64,000 nt of DNA from Ruminiclostridium cellobioparum subsp. termitidis CT1112 (lineage in GTDB: Bacteria > Bacillota > Clostridia > Acetivibrionales > DSM-1351), in contig NZ_AORV01000065.1 of NCBI RefSeq assembly GCF_000350485.1, forward strand, positions 1 through 64,000, read 5' to 3'. Below, one piece after another: positions 10,537 to 20,355 of this stretch. The position numbers and the translations under genes were made by a program. Within the stretch, counting starts at the first letter, position 1. Every line of letters begins with the position of its first letter. A model generated the notes under the pieces. The model ran no database searches, was not told the DNA's origin, and saw only the letters and a program-made list of their open reading frames with translations.

Positions 10537-10562
10537 ATAGTATAAAAACGTTAGATTCAAGT
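10537..10562. repeat. Promoter-region motif, copy 2 of 2
   Basis: TAGTATAAAAACGTTAGATT on the plus strand matches the motif at 7643-7668. It lies in the kinase/GH20 divergent region about 110 bases before the GH20 start and 145 bases before the kinase start. On the minus strand a TATAAT lies 15 bases from TTGAAT, so it could overlap the kinase promoter. Confidence 0.45.
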
Positions 10563-10670
10563 GTATTTCTTGCCATTCCGTTCTGCTTCCGTGATATATT
10601 ATGAAGTGTAAAAGTCTCTTTCAACCTTAAATTTTATAATTTCCAATAATCTAAAAGGAGTTATTGCGTT

Positions 10671-12563
10671 ATGAATTATTCTCTAAAACTGCTTGGCTTG
10701 AATGAGTATCAAGAAAAAGCCGTTAATGAGCTTTCAGGGCTGCTGTACGTGACTGTATCTCCGAACGGCCTCCCCGTTCAATTCAGACGGTCACACATTC
10801 AGGAATATAGTTTCGACGGAAACTCCGGAATAATCTACTATGAAAAGGAGCACCAGATATTACGCGGACTTGGTATTTTTATAGAAAATCTGGAGACGGG
10901 AAAACCTTTTATTGTAAGAGAAAGTGCGGCATATGACCAGCTGGGCGTAATGATAGACTGCTCCCGCAACGCAGTTTTGAATATACCTTCTTTTAAAGAG
11001 CTTATTAAACACCTGGCTTTAATGGGCTATTCAAATGTACAGCTCTATACCGAGGACACTTACGAAATAAAAGAATATCCCTATTTCGGCTATCAGCGGG
11101 GCCGTTACACCCCGGAGGAATTCAAGGAAATGGATGCCTATGCCAAACTTTTTTCCATAGAGCTTGTACCATGTATTCAAACACTGGCTCATCTGGGCCG
11201 TGTATTGAAATGGGAAGCTTTTTCAGAACTCCGTGACTGCAATGATATACTCCTGATAGATGATGAGAAAACCTATGCTCTCATTGATGATATGTTCCGC
11301 ACAATGTCTCAAAATTTATCCAGCCGCCGTATTAATATCGGTATGGATGAGGCTCATATGGTGGGCCTCGGAAAATATCTTGACAAACACGGATATAAGG
11401 ATCGTATGGAGGTAATGCTCCGGCATTTTAACCATGTTATGGATATTGCACTTAAATACGGTTATCGCCCCATGATGTGGAGCGATATGTTTTTCAGGCT
11501 TGTATCGGGAGGCCAATACACCGCTGATGACTGTCCCATTAAAGAGGAGCTTCTCAGTCAAATACCTGAGGATATAACTCTGGTGTATTGGAATTACTAT
11601 TCCACTGAACAGGAAGAGTATGATAAAATGCTGTGCAATCACAAAAAAATAAGTTCCAATTTAGTTTTTGCCGGAGGTGCATGGAAATGGAACAGCTTCA
11701 CTCCCTACAGCCATTTCAGTGAATTTGTTTCAAAAGTCGCCCACAAGAGCTGTCAAGAGCATAATATCCGAGAAGTTCTCATAACCAGCTGGGGGGATGA
11801 CGGGGCCGAATGCCCCTTGTTCTCCGTACTGCCTGTATTTCAGATATGGGCTGAGCTGTGCTATTCAGGTTTCTCCCATGAAGAATATCTTGAGAGACGC
11901 TTTTTGACATGTGCGGGAGCTTCATATAAAGATTTTATCACCCTGGGTGAACCCATATTGACCCCTGACAATCCCGCACCCGGACGCTGCGGGATAAATC
12001 CCACAAAATACCTGCTTTATCAGGACATCCTGGGTGGGCTTTATGATGCGCATGTGCTGCCTGATTCATATGACGCACATTTTAAAAATTGTGTCCGAAA
12101 AATTGCGGAATGCTCTAAACGCAATCCCAAATGGAGTTATCTCTTTGAATATCACAGGGCCTTTTGCCATGTGCTGGCCTTAAAGAGTGAAATGGGAATC
12201 CGCATAAGAAAGGCTTATCACTCGGGAGAAAAAGATATTTTACTTAAAACGGCACAGATTGAAATACCTGATTTACTTAACCGGGTGGAAGTTTTATTGA
12301 CTTCATTGGAGGAACAATGGAAAAAAGAAAACAAAATTTTCGGACTTGACGTACTTGAGCTTCGTTTGGGAGGACTAAAGCAGCGCTTGCTGTCAGCCTC
12401 CCGAAGATTAATTCAATATTCCGGCGGTGAAATTGACATATTGGAGGAGCTGGAGGCAGAGCCACTGCCTTTTGATATAAAATCCCATGAAAAAGGGGAA
12501 ATTTCAGTTTGGTGCCAGCCCTGGCATAATCTGGTCTCTCCTTCGGTAGTAGTGACATTATAG
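10671..12563 (+). CDS. GH20 family exo-beta-N-acetylhexosaminidase
   Basis: A 630-residue cytoplasmic glycosidase (no signal peptide) expected to release terminal beta-GlcNAc or beta-GalNAc by substrate-assisted catalysis. An N-terminal alpha/beta domain (about 1-90) precedes the TIM barrel, which starts near AYDQLGVMIDCSRNAV. The hallmark GH20 Asp-Glu pair is Asp226-Glu227 in NIGMDEAHM. Later barrel strands include YRPMMWSDMFFRL and ITLVYWNYY. The C-terminal 220 residues are mostly helical, as in the GcnA-like group. The ATG follows AAAAGGAG. It is transcribed divergently from the kinase gene. Together with GH38 and GH130 it completes a set for N-glycan core breakdown. Confidence 0.88.
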   Translation: MNYSLKLLGLNEYQEKAVNELSGLLYVTVSPNGLPVQFRRSHIQEYSFDGNSGIIYYEKEHQILRGLGIFIENLETGKPFIVRESAAYDQLGVMIDCSRNAVLNIPSFKELIKHLALMGYSNVQLYTEDTYEIKEYPYFGYQRGRYTPEEFKEMDAYAKLFSIELVPCIQTLAHLGRVLKWEAFSELRDCNDILLIDDEKTYALIDDMFRTMSQNLSSRRINIGMDEAHMVGLGKYLDKHGYKDRMEVMLRHFNHVMDIALKYGYRPMMWSDMFFRLVSGGQYTADDCPIKEELLSQIPEDITLVYWNYYSTEQEEYDKMLCNHKKISSNLVFAGGAWKWNSFTPYSHFSEFVSKVAHKSCQEHNIREVLITSWGDDGAECPLFSVLPVFQIWAELCYSGFSHEEYLERRFLTCAGASYKDFITLGEPILTPDNPAPGRCGINPTKYLLYQDILGGLYDAHVLPDSYDAHFKNCVRKIAECSKRNPKWSYLFEYHRAFCHVLALKSEMGIRIRKAYHSGEKDILLKTAQIEIPDLLNRVEVLLTSLEEQWKKENKIFGLDVLELRLGGLKQRLLSASRRLIQYSGGEIDILEELEAEPLPFDIKSHEKGEISVWCQPWHNLVSPSVVVTL

Positions 12564-12625
12564 AAATTTTAACAAGGCTTGATGTCGGCGTGGCGCAAAA
12601 CAATTGAAATACATGGAAAAACATT

Positions 12626-12672
12626 ATAATAGTGCTCCCGTGCTAACTTCAAAAAATGGGAAGCACTATTAT
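12626..12672. terminator. Stem-loop between convergent GH20 and cbpA
   Basis: ATAATAGTGCT-CCC (12626-12639) pairs with GGG-A-AGCACTATTAT (12658-12672), a 14-bp stem with one bulge and an 18-base loop. It sits between two convergent stop codons and can act as a terminator for both, although the T-tracts are weak. Confidence 0.5.
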
Positions 12673-12750
12673 ATTTGTCTTGTTTTGAGATGGACCCCTG
12701 CATCAAACCTCTTATATATCCCCATTACTCAGGGAGAATCCATCAGGATT

Positions 12751-15186
12751 TTAACCCATTACAACCTTAACTTCATGGTTCTTTCGGTCATTAAAGACAG
12801 GAACAATATTACCTTCATATTTTCTGCCGTCAACTACAAGCTCCTTAATACCTTTTGAGACATGCTCCGGATTGCTTATGGTTATATCATAAGTTGCATT
12901 CCGGAACTTTCTGCTGATCTTGTAGCCATCCCAGGCCTTTGGTATGCAGGGATCGATCATGAGACCGCTGTAGTCAGGCTTGATTCCAAGAATATTCTGA
13001 GAAATGACTACAAAGTTCCAGGCCGCAGTTCCTGTCAGCCAGGAGTTCTTTGCCTCCCCATGTCTCTTTGCGTCCTTTCCGGCAATCATCTGGGAATAGA
13101 CATACGGCTCGGTTTTATGTATCTCACTTATTTCCTCAGTGTACGCAGGAGCAATTTTTGAGTATATCTCAAAAGCCCTGTCCCCTCTCCCAAGCGCTGT
13201 TTCACCGGCGGCAACCCAGGGATTGTTATGGCAGAATATGCCTGCATTTTCCTTATAGCCGGCAGGGTAAGTCGAAATTTCACCCATGTTGATATAATAC
13301 TTTGTAAACGCAGGGTTGTTAAGTACCATACCATGCTGGCTGTCGAGATATTTTTTGGCCGAATCCAGAGCCTTTTCCACGTGACCGGTGTTGAGACCGA
13401 TTCCGGCCATTGTGCAGAAGCCCTGTGATTCTATGAATATCTTGCCTTCTTCATTTTCCTTGCTGCCTATTTTTTGGCCGAAATCATCGTACGCGCGGAT
13501 GAACCATTCTCCATCCCATCCATGCTCAAGAACCGTTTCGGCCATTTTATCAATATGTACCTGAGCCTTGCCGGCTTCCTCTTCCAGCCCATTCAGCCTG
13601 CATAACTTAACATACTCCGGTCCATAGTAGACAAACATTCCCGCTATCAGTACCGATTCTGCCACCTTGCCATCCTTGCTCGTAGTGGTCTGGAAGGATT
13701 CATCGGGAGCATTCGAGAAGCAGTTCAGGTTGAGGCAGTCGTTCCAGTCTGCCCTTCCGATCAATGGCAGTCCATGGGGACCCAGGTTATTTACCACATG
13801 ATAGAAGGAACGTCGCAGGTGGTCAAACAAAGTGGCCGCCCTGGAAACATCATTGTCATACGGAACCATTTCCTTAAGAATGTCCATATCGCCTGTTTCT
13901 TTTATGTAAGCGGCAACTGAAGCAATCAGCCACAGTGGATCATCGTTAAAGTTTCCGCCGATTTCATTGTTGCCTTTCTTAGTCAAAGGCTGGTACTGAT
14001 GATATGCACCGCCTGTTTCCAACTGAGTGGCTGCTATATCAAGTATTCTCTCTCTCGCCCTGTCAGGAATCTGGTGAACAAAGCCAAGAATATCCTGGTT
14101 GGAATCTCTGAACCCCATACCTCTGCCTATGCCGGTTTCAAAGTATGAAGCACTTCTGGACATATTAAAGGTAACCATGCATTGATACTGATTCCATGTG
14201 TTTACCATCCTTGCCAGCTTTTCATCCTTGTGCTCCAGTCTGTACTGCGTGAACAGCTGGCTCCAGTAACTCTGCAATTCTTCAAATGCAGCCTGAACAC
14301 CTGCGGGATTACCTTTTTCCTCAATCATGGCATAGGCTTTTTTCTTATTGATTACCCCCTTGCTTTCCCACTTGTCGTCCTCAGCATTTTCAACATAGCC
14401 CAGAATAAAATCATATTCCTTTTCTTCACCGGGCTTTAATTCCACTGTGATACAATGTGAAGCCATTGGACCCCAGCCGTCGGCTATTGTATTTTGAGGT
14501 TGGCCGCTGACAGGAACCTGAGGTGCCTCAAAGCCGTTATATAATCCCACAAATGCATCTCTGTCGGTATCATAGCCCGTTAGACTCGCGTTTACAGAAT
14601 AAAAAGAAAAGTGATTTCTTCTTTCCTTATATTCGGTTTTGTGGTAAATAACTGAATTCTCAACCTCAACTTCGCCTGTGCTCAGGTTTCTCTGGTAATT
14701 AGTCATATCGTCATATGCATTCCATAAACAGAACTCTATGCATGAAAACAGTTTTACAGTCTTATTATCTGAGGTTGTGTTTTTAACCCTGACTCTGTGT
14801 AACTCTCCATTAAAATTCAACGGAACGAAAAAGAGTACTTCGCTGCTTATTCCATTTTTGCTTCCTGTTATTTTGGTATACCCCAAACCATGCCTGCACT
14901 CGTAGCTGTCGAGATCGGTCTTGACCGGTGACCAGCCCGGAGACCACAGGGTTCCGTTATCGTTGATATAGAAGTATCTCCCTCCCATATCTATTGGTAC
15001 GTTGTTGTATCTGTACCTTGTAATTCTGCGTAAACGCGCGTCCTTATAAAAACAATAACCGCCCGCAGTATTTGAAATTAAAGAAAAAAATTCTTGTGTT
15101 CCCAAGTAATTAATCCAGGGATACGGTGTTTTGGGAGTAGTAATTACATATTCCCGGTTGCTATCGTCAAAAAATCCAAATTTCAT
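12751..15186 (-). CDS. cbpA: Cellobiose phosphorylase, GH94
   Basis: An 811-residue cytoplasmic enzyme that phosphorolyses cellobiose to glucose 1-phosphate and glucose, saving one ATP per imported cellodextrin step. The N-terminus ([20 protein letters not shown], then PWINYLG) and [20 protein letters not shown] are characteristic of clostridial cellobiose phosphorylases. The catalytic signature ADWNDCLNL carries the general acid Asp483. The length equals the family's usual ~811. I use the ATG at 15186, with AGAGGAG upstream, rather than a longer reading that runs into the lacI end and has unrelated residues. It sits 64 bases downstream of a LacI-type regulator and near a cellodextrin-type ABC importer. 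Confidence 0.95.
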   Translation of the reverse strand: MKFGFFDDSNREYVITTPKTPYPWINYLGTQEFFSLISNTAGGYCFYKDARLRRITRYRYNNVPIDMGGRYFYINDNGTLWSPGWSPVKTDLDSYECRHGLGYTKITGSKNGISSEVLFFVPLNFNGELHRVRVKNTTSDNKTVKLFSCIEFCLWNAYDDMTNYQRNLSTGEVEVENSVIYHKTEYKERRNHFSFYSVNASLTGYDTDRDAFVGLYNGFEAPQVPVSGQPQNTIADGWGPMASHCITVELKPGEEKEYDFILGYVENAEDDKWESKGVINKKKAYAMIEEKGNPAGVQAAFEELQSYWSQLFTQYRLEHKDEKLARMVNTWNQYQCMVTFNMSRSASYFETGIGRGMGFRDSNQDILGFVHQIPDRARERILDIAATQLETGGAYHQYQPLTKKGNNEIGGNFNDDPLWLIASVAAYIKETGDMDILKEMVPYDNDVSRAATLFDHLRRSFYHVVNNLGPHGLPLIGRADWNDCLNLNCFSNAPDESFQTTTSKDGKVAESVLIAGMFVYYGPEYVKLCRLNGLEEEAGKAQVHIDKMAETVLEHGWDGEWFIRAYDDFGQKIGSKENEEGKIFIESQGFCTMAGIGLNTGHVEKALDSAKKYLDSQHGMVLNNPAFTKYYINMGEISTYPAGYKENAGIFCHNNPWVAAGETALGRGDRAFEIYSKIAPAYTEEISEIHKTEPYVYSQMIAGKDAKRHGEAKNSWLTGTAAWNFVVISQNILGIKPDYSGLMIDPCIPKAWDGYKISRKFRNATYDITISNPEHVSKGIKELVVDGRKYEGNIVPVFNDRKNHEVKVVMG

Positions 15187-15250
15187 ATTTTTTGGCTCCT
15201 CTCGAATGAATAAAAATGTATATAACAAATAAGCACTTTTACAAGTACCA

Positions 15251-16297
15251 TTATTTTCTTGAACATGTTTCACGCAATATCATTTTTGTGTCGTAGCTAT
15301 AGTTGAAAAACCCCTTTTTGTTTCTTTTAATATTTGCAATAAGCTCAGTTACAGCTTTATCCACTATATCATAAACAGGTGTTGACACTGTAGACAGGGC
15401 CGGTCTGATCAATGACGAAAGCGGAATATTATCAAACCCGATGATGGAAATATCTTCAGGTACTTTTATATTATTTTCTTTAAACAGGTCCATGGCAGTT
15501 ATTGCCATATCGTCATTGGAAGAAAATATTGCACTTGGAAATTTATCTTTTTGAATCAGGTTTTTAACTTCATTGGCAGTCTTGGATTTTATAAAATCAC
15601 CGTGCAGAATGAAATCCTTATCAACTTCCAGGCCATGTTTTTTCATGGTATCAAAGAAGGCTTCATATCTCTGCCTTCCCGAATATGTAGACAGTCTTCC
15701 CGCCAGCAGCCCAATATCCTTGTGTCCCAAACTTATCAGGTATTCAACTGCCTGGGCAGCACCTTCATAATCATTAGATCCTATAACTATCAGATTATTA
15801 TTATCCGATTTATTTTTCTTTATCTCTTCGGCATCATAATCTATTAAGGCTACCGGAAAACCTCTCTTGGAGACATTAATAAGAACATCCGCTTCCCGCT
15901 CGGTTCCGATAACAATTCCCCCGTCAATCCGCTTTTGAAGAAAGACTTCACTGACTTTATTGTAATCATTTTCACAATAGATTATATTGACAAGAACATA
16001 AAAACCCCGCGCATTAGCACATTCTACCGCCGCATCAACAAATTGGGTAAAATAATTGTTGTTATACAATCTGTTTGGATTGTCAGTGTCAGCAATGCTG
16101 ACAATAAACAGTCCAATCGTATCATTTTGTTTTCCTGCCAATACTCTTGCACTGGTATTAGGCTGATAATTGTATTTGGATATTACTTCGAGAACCTTTT
16201 TCTTAGTATCTTCCGGTACATTAGAATAATTATTTATTACTCTGGAAACAGTACTCCTGGATACTCCGGCAATTTTAGCTATTTCTTCACTTTTCAT
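15251..16297 (-). CDS. LacI-family transcriptional regulator
   Basis: A 348-residue DNA-binding repressor. The N-terminal LacI helix-turn-helix reads [20 protein letters not shown], followed by the hinge helix [16 protein letters not shown]. The rest is a periplasmic-binding-protein-like effector domain with the typical [20 protein letters not shown] near the C-terminus. It is encoded directly upstream of cbpA on the same strand and likely controls it and perhaps the neighbouring importer. The effector is probably a cellodextrin or a sugar phosphate, but this cannot be read from sequence. Confidence 0.93.
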   Translation of the reverse strand: MKSEEIAKIAGVSRSTVSRVINNYSNVPEDTKKKVLEVISKYNYQPNTSARVLAGKQNDTIGLFIVSIADTDNPNRLYNNNYFTQFVDAAVECANARGFYVLVNIIYCENDYNKVSEVFLQKRIDGGIVIGTEREADVLINVSKRGFPVALIDYDAEEIKKNKSDNNNLIVIGSNDYEGAAQAVEYLISLGHKDIGLLAGRLSTYSGRQRYEAFFDTMKKHGLEVDKDFILHGDFIKSKTANEVKNLIQKDKFPSAIFSSNDDMAITAMDLFKENNIKVPEDISIIGFDNIPLSSLIRPALSTVSTPVYDIVDKAVTELIANIKRNKKGFFNYSYDTKMILRETCSRK

Positions 16298-16348
16298 TCA
16301 AATCCACCTTATCCGAACTACGGCCTAATGTTAATTTATTTATTAAAA

Positions 16349-16387
16349 TAGGGCTAACGCTACACCAAGCGCTAGCCCTATTTTACA
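16349..16387 (-). terminator. Terminator after second importer operon
   Basis: TAGGGCTAACGCT (16349-16361) pairs with AGCGCTAGCCCTA (16368-16380) around the loop ACACCA, with one mismatch. T-runs lie on both sides, so it can work in either direction. It separates the solute-binding gene from lacI-cbpA. Confidence 0.85.
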
Positions 16388-16434
16388 TCTATTTGGTAAT
16401 TAAATCAAGCTAGAATAAATATAGTATCACCCAA

Positions 16435-17991
16435 TTACTTGCTTGCTGTAAATGCATCAACCTGTTTCTGCATTTCTGCAAGAACATCGTCCAAACCAGC
16501 AGCCTTAAGTTTTTCATTGAACTTAGGAAGTACTACTGCAGGATCGGATTTACCGGTCTCAAGACCTGGCATAAACTGTTTCTTAACACCTGTCAAAGCT
16601 GCAACTTTAGTTTTAACCGGTTCAGCATTAAATGTGAAACCAAGGATTGGTGAAGCTTTTGCAGAATCATTGTAAGCTTTGAATTGATCCCACTTAGCAG
16701 TTGCAGATTCAAATTTTTCTGAATTAAAGATGTAAGTATTGAACTGATTAGCGAACAACCAAGCAGTTCCTGTATTGTAACCGTCTATACCTGCTTGTGT
16801 TTGCTCAATCTTAGTATCAGATACCTTGGTATAGTGAGTTCCCTCAATACCGTAGTTGATTAAGTTACAGAGTTCTGGTTCGGTATTAGCTAATTCAAGG
16901 AACATTAACGCTCTTTCAGGATTCTTTGAAGACTTGGATATAGCCTGCATTGCACCAGTCATTTCACGAGTAGTAGACATTGGTGCAGTTATATCGATCT
17001 GCTGCCATTCTATTCCTGATGAAACACTTTCTTCACCGTCTTTACCCGGTTTCAGTGAAGCTACTGCTGAGAATACCTTACCTGCTTTTCTGTTTGCCTG
17101 CCAGTCAGTGATTGTATCAGCATCTTTTCTGATATATCCTGCTTTATACCAGTTGTGAAGTGTTGTGAACAAAGCCTTTGCTTCAGGAGCATCAAAGTCG
17201 TTTATAACTTTAGTGTCTCTTCCGTCACCATAGATGGCACCCGGTACGTTATCATCAACCATCTTTTCGAAATCAAGAATTCTGTATGCAGATTCTCCGA
17301 CAACTGTCTGGAAAGGTTCTACTCCCGGTTCTTTTTCTTTTATTATCTTAAGAGCCGGTTCAATATCTTCAAACTTCTTTATTGTTGACAAATCTATGCC
17401 GTTCTTGTCAGCAAGTTTCTTGTTGACAAGGAAACCCCAGTTATGAGCCATTTCCTTGTTAGTAGGTATAGCATAGAGTTTTCCGTCAATTGAGGCACCC
17501 TTTATAACTTTGTCGCCTAATAAAGCTTTAGTCTTTGGGGCATATTGATCCAACATAGGGGTAAGATCTACAAATGCACCCTTTGGAGCGTTTTGTAAAT
17601 AGTTGGCAGCCCAGTTAGATGTAAAAGTTATATCGTACTCTTCACCGGAAGCAATCTTTGCACCCATCTTCTGTTCGAAATCATCACCCCATGTAAAAAT
17701 GGTCAGTTTTAATGTAGCGTTAATTCTTGGCTGTAACCATTCGTTAATCTTTGCCATAACAGCGTCAATATCCTTAGGTTGGCCATTACCTACAACATAC
17801 CATTTCAGTTCTACAGGATCAAGTGCTACTGATGATTCAGCTGCTGCCGATGATCCAGCGGCAACTGATGACGATGCAGTAGAAGTTGTTGATGTTGCTG
17901 CCCCGTTATCACTGCTGCCGCATCCAACCACGAATGTGATTGCCAAGCAGAGAACCAAAAACAAACCTGTTAATCTTTTTGCCTTTTGCAT
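16435..17991 (-). CDS. Sugar ABC transporter solute-binding lipoprotein, likely cellodextrin
   Basis: A 518-residue extracellular lipoprotein. The signal peptide ends in the lipobox VVGC with Cys24, followed by a low-complexity Ser/Thr/Ala linker of about 35 residues. The mature domain starts LKWYVVGNGQPKDID and has the pattern of large oligosaccharide-binding proteins. The ATG follows AAGGAGGTTCAT. It is the third gene of an lplB-lplC-SBP operon that faces cbpA and lacI; cellodextrin import is inferred from this setting. As I recall, R. cellulolyticum encodes a homologous set called CuaABC. No ATPase gene is present here. Confidence 0.9.
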   Translation of the reverse strand: MQKAKRLTGLFLVLCLAITFVVGCGSSDNGAATSTTSTASSSVAAGSSAAAESSVALDPVELKWYVVGNGQPKDIDAVMAKINEWLQPRINATLKLTIFTWGDDFEQKMGAKIASGEEYDITFTSNWAANYLQNAPKGAFVDLTPMLDQYAPKTKALLGDKVIKGASIDGKLYAIPTNKEMAHNWGFLVNKKLADKNGIDLSTIKKFEDIEPALKIIKEKEPGVEPFQTVVGESAYRILDFEKMVDDNVPGAIYGDGRDTKVINDFDAPEAKALFTTLHNWYKAGYIRKDADTITDWQANRKAGKVFSAVASLKPGKDGEESVSSGIEWQQIDITAPMSTTREMTGAMQAISKSSKNPERALMFLELANTEPELCNLINYGIEGTHYTKVSDTKIEQTQAGIDGYNTGTAWLFANQFNTYIFNSEKFESATAKWDQFKAYNDSAKASPILGFTFNAEPVKTKVAALTGVKKQFMPGLETGKSDPAVVLPKFNEKLKAAGLDDVLAEMQKQVDAFTASK

Positions 17992-18056
17992 ATGAACCTC
18001 CTTAAAATATAAATATTTATGCCATCCATATATTCAGCATCACGCTTTATATGGTA

Positions 18057-18971
18057 TTAGCCTTTAACGGCACCAACTGTAAGACCTTTGACAAAATACT
18101 TCTGGAAAAAAGGATAAGCCAATATAATAGGACCGATTGCCAGGACGCACATGGCCATACGGGCTGTTTCAGAAGGCAGTTTGGAAAGGATCTGGGCAGT
18201 ACCTCCAGTAACGTTTGACGCCTGCGCAAGATATTGAATTGCGGTCAATGTTTTATATAATATGTATTGCAGATTAAAAAGCTTGCTGTTTTCAATAAGC
18301 ATAAGCGGGAGATACCAATCATTCCAGAAGCCCAAAGTCTGGAACAGCGCTATGGTTGCCAAACCCGGTTTGGCAAGCGGAATCACTATCTGAAGAAAAG
18401 TTCTGAATTCTCCCGCACCATCAATTTTTGCAGACTCAATAATTGAATCCGGTACATTGGTCTGGAAGAAGGTCCTCATTATCATTACGTACCAGGCATT
18501 GACCAGTGAAGGGACAATATAGGCCAGCAAGGTATCATTGATATGCAGAAAATTTGTATAAACCATATACCAAGGTACCAGACCGCCGTTGAATATCATT
18601 GTGAAAAATACTATGAAAGAAAATGTATTTCTGTATTTGAAGTCCTTTCTTGATATAACATAAGCAAACATTGCAATTATGGCTACACTGCATAAAGTAC
18701 CGATAATTGTTATCATAATTGATAAGCCGTATGCTCTGATTATTGCATCACCGCTTTGAAAAACCCATTTATATGCCTCAAGACTGAAAACCTTTGGTAT
18801 AAAATTGTAACCTGAGGTTATAATAGTCTTTTCATCGGTAAATGATACGCCGATTACCAGTAACAACGGTATGATACAAGCAAATGAATATAGTATAAAA
18901 ATTATATTAAATACTCCATTCCAAAAAGGTGAAACTGTGTTTAATATACCTGAATTTTCTCTTTGTCTCAT
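18057..18971 (-). CDS. Carbohydrate ABC permease, LplC type
   Basis: A 304-residue inner-membrane permease with about six spans. The EAA loop is PDSIIESAKIDGAGEFRTF and the C-terminus KYFVKGLTVGAVKG is diagnostic of LplC-like proteins. The first span (FNIIFILYSFACIIPLLLVI) begins near residue 20. The ATG is preceded by GGGGGGGAAAGAG. It pairs with the LplB-type protein 12 bases upstream and with the solute-binding protein downstream, and probably carries cellodextrins into the cell. Confidence 0.93.
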   Translation of the reverse strand: MRQRENSGILNTVSPFWNGVFNIIFILYSFACIIPLLLVIGVSFTDEKTIITSGYNFIPKVFSLEAYKWVFQSGDAIIRAYGLSIMITIIGTLCSVAIIAMFAYVISRKDFKYRNTFSFIVFFTMIFNGGLVPWYMVYTNFLHINDTLLAYIVPSLVNAWYVMIMRTFFQTNVPDSIIESAKIDGAGEFRTFLQIVIPLAKPGLATIALFQTLGFWNDWYLPLMLIENSKLFNLQYILYKTLTAIQYLAQASNVTGGTAQILSKLPSETARMAMCVLAIGPIILAYPFFQKYFVKGLTVGAVKG

Positions 18972-18983
18972 CTCTTTCCCCCC

Positions 18984-19982
18984 CTAAAACAGTGCTTTAT
19001 CCGGATCTATTTTTCTAACTAACAGGTTGGAACTCAAAACCAGTATAAAGCCGCACACTGATTGATATAAGCCGGCTGCCGATGCCATGCCTACATCGTT
19101 CAAATTTCTCAATGCATTGTACACGTATGTGTCTATTACCGAAGTGGTATCATACAGAGCACCAACATTTCTTGTAACACTGAAGAACAATCCAAAATCC
19201 GAGTAGAAAACACGTCCCACCGCAAGTAGAGTTAAGATTACCATCAATGGAGTCAATAAAGGCAGGGTAATTTTTTTGATCTGGTAAAATCTCGAAGCAC
19301 CGTCAACGGTGGCAGCTTCATAATATTCCTGATCAATACCTGCAATGGCGGCTACGTAAACAACACAGTTGTATCCGGTAAACTTCCACATGTTTACAAT
19401 AGTCAGAATAAACGGCCACTTGCCGGGGTCGCCGTACCAGGAAGGAAGCGAATCCACATTCATGCCTAGAGCCGGAAGAAGGCTCTTGTTTACAAAACCC
19501 TGTTCTTCGCTTAATAATGCAAACACTAGATAGCTTACAACTATCCAGGACATGAAATAAGGTAAAAACATGCTTGCCTGATAGAATTTTGATTTGTACT
19601 TGCCCTTTATTTCATTCAGGATGATTGCAAAGAAAACAGAAACTATCAGACCAATAACAATAAATGCGAGATTATACAGCAGAGTGTTTCTGGTAATTGT
19701 GAACGCATCCGGCGTTGCCGTAAAGAATTCAAAATTCTCCAACCCTACCCACTCACTCTTGGCAAAATTTTCGAAAAGGTTTCTTCCGAAATATTTGAAG
19801 TTTTTAAAAGCGATTAACACACCTGCCATCGGTAAATAATTGTTCAGAAATAAAACCACCAATGCAGGGAGCATCATGATGAATAGTACTTTATTCTTTT
19901 TTAGTTCATACAAAAACCCGTGTTTATAAATTATTTTTTGCACATTGTCAACCTTCTTCGTAGCGGACGATGTTGTTCCCAT
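18984..19982 (-). CDS. Carbohydrate ABC permease, LplB type
   Basis: A 332-residue inner-membrane permease of the LplB branch. The first membrane span lies in VLFIMMLPALVVLFLNNYLP and the EAA loop is YYEAATVDGASRFYQIKKI. The C-terminus (LVLSSNLLVRKIDPDKALF) is typical. I choose the ATG at 19982 with AAGGGTGG upstream; the reading frame stays open for 26 more codons but the extension shows no transmembrane or family features. It is the first gene of the second importer operon, divergent from the RiPP island. Confidence 0.9.
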   Translation of the reverse strand: MGTTSSATKKVDNVQKIIYKHGFLYELKKNKVLFIMMLPALVVLFLNNYLPMAGVLIAFKNFKYFGRNLFENFAKSEWVGLENFEFFTATPDAFTITRNTLLYNLAFIVIGLIVSVFFAIILNEIKGKYKSKFYQASMFLPYFMSWIVVSYLVFALLSEEQGFVNKSLLPALGMNVDSLPSWYGDPGKWPFILTIVNMWKFTGYNCVVYVAAIAGIDQEYYEAATVDGASRFYQIKKITLPLLTPLMVILTLLAVGRVFYSDFGLFFSVTRNVGALYDTTSVIDTYVYNALRNLNDVGMASAAGLYQSVCGFILVLSSNLLVRKIDPDKALF

Positions 19983-20109
19983 GAGTAAATGCCACCCTTC
20001 ATATTGTAGTATGTGTAAATGTGTAAATGTCAAGAACAGGCGTTCACAGTCAAAAATCAACTTATACCTGTTTCCTTTAATTACATTTTAATGAATAGAC
20101 GGGCAAGAC

Positions 20110-20138
20110 AAAATAGAACAACTTGTTTAAATGTGCAA
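20110..20138 (-). promoter_or_regulatory. Putative promoter of second importer operon
   Basis: On the minus strand TTGCAC (20138-20133) and TATTTT (20115-20110) are 17 bases apart, about 130 bases before the lplB start. The match to consensus is moderate, as expected for an activated promoter; a large inverted repeat lies immediately upstream. Confidence 0.4.
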
Positions 20139-20181
20139 TATCTTGTCTATGCAATAGAGCAAAATAATACAACAAGATATT
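20137..20181. repeat. Ten-base inverted repeat in divergent regulatory region
   Basis: AATATCTTGT (20137-20146) and ACAAGATATT (20172-20181) are perfect inverted repeats 25 bases apart. They lie directly upstream of the putative importer promoter and about 55 bases upstream of the RiPP promoter. They could be an operator for the LacI protein or the YesN-type regulator. Confidence 0.5.
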
Positions 20182-20236
20182 TCCATATATTTTACAGATG
20201 TTTTTTTCAAAGTCTTTTCAATATTGCACATTATAT

Positions 20237-20266
20237 TTGACATTTTTTGAATATAGTTGTTATAAT
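20237..20266 (+). promoter_or_regulatory. Consensus promoter of the RiPP operon
   Basis: A perfect TTGACA (20237-20242) and perfect TATAAT (20261-20266) are separated by 18 bases. Transcription would start near 20273, about 80 bases before the exporter gene, and run through all five RiPP genes to the terminator at 25707. Confidence 0.8.
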
Positions 20267-20355
20267 ATTATTAAAAATTACCAATAAATGTCTTATTTGT
20301 AAGAAATATGCCAGTAAAATAGCCAAATAATTATCAATATATGTGAGGTTAAAGA

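Noticed and set aside
15187-15273. Longer N-terminus for cellobiose phosphorylase
   Set aside because: The 29 extra residues overlap the lacI end, are absent from the family and bypass a good ribosome site before 15186.
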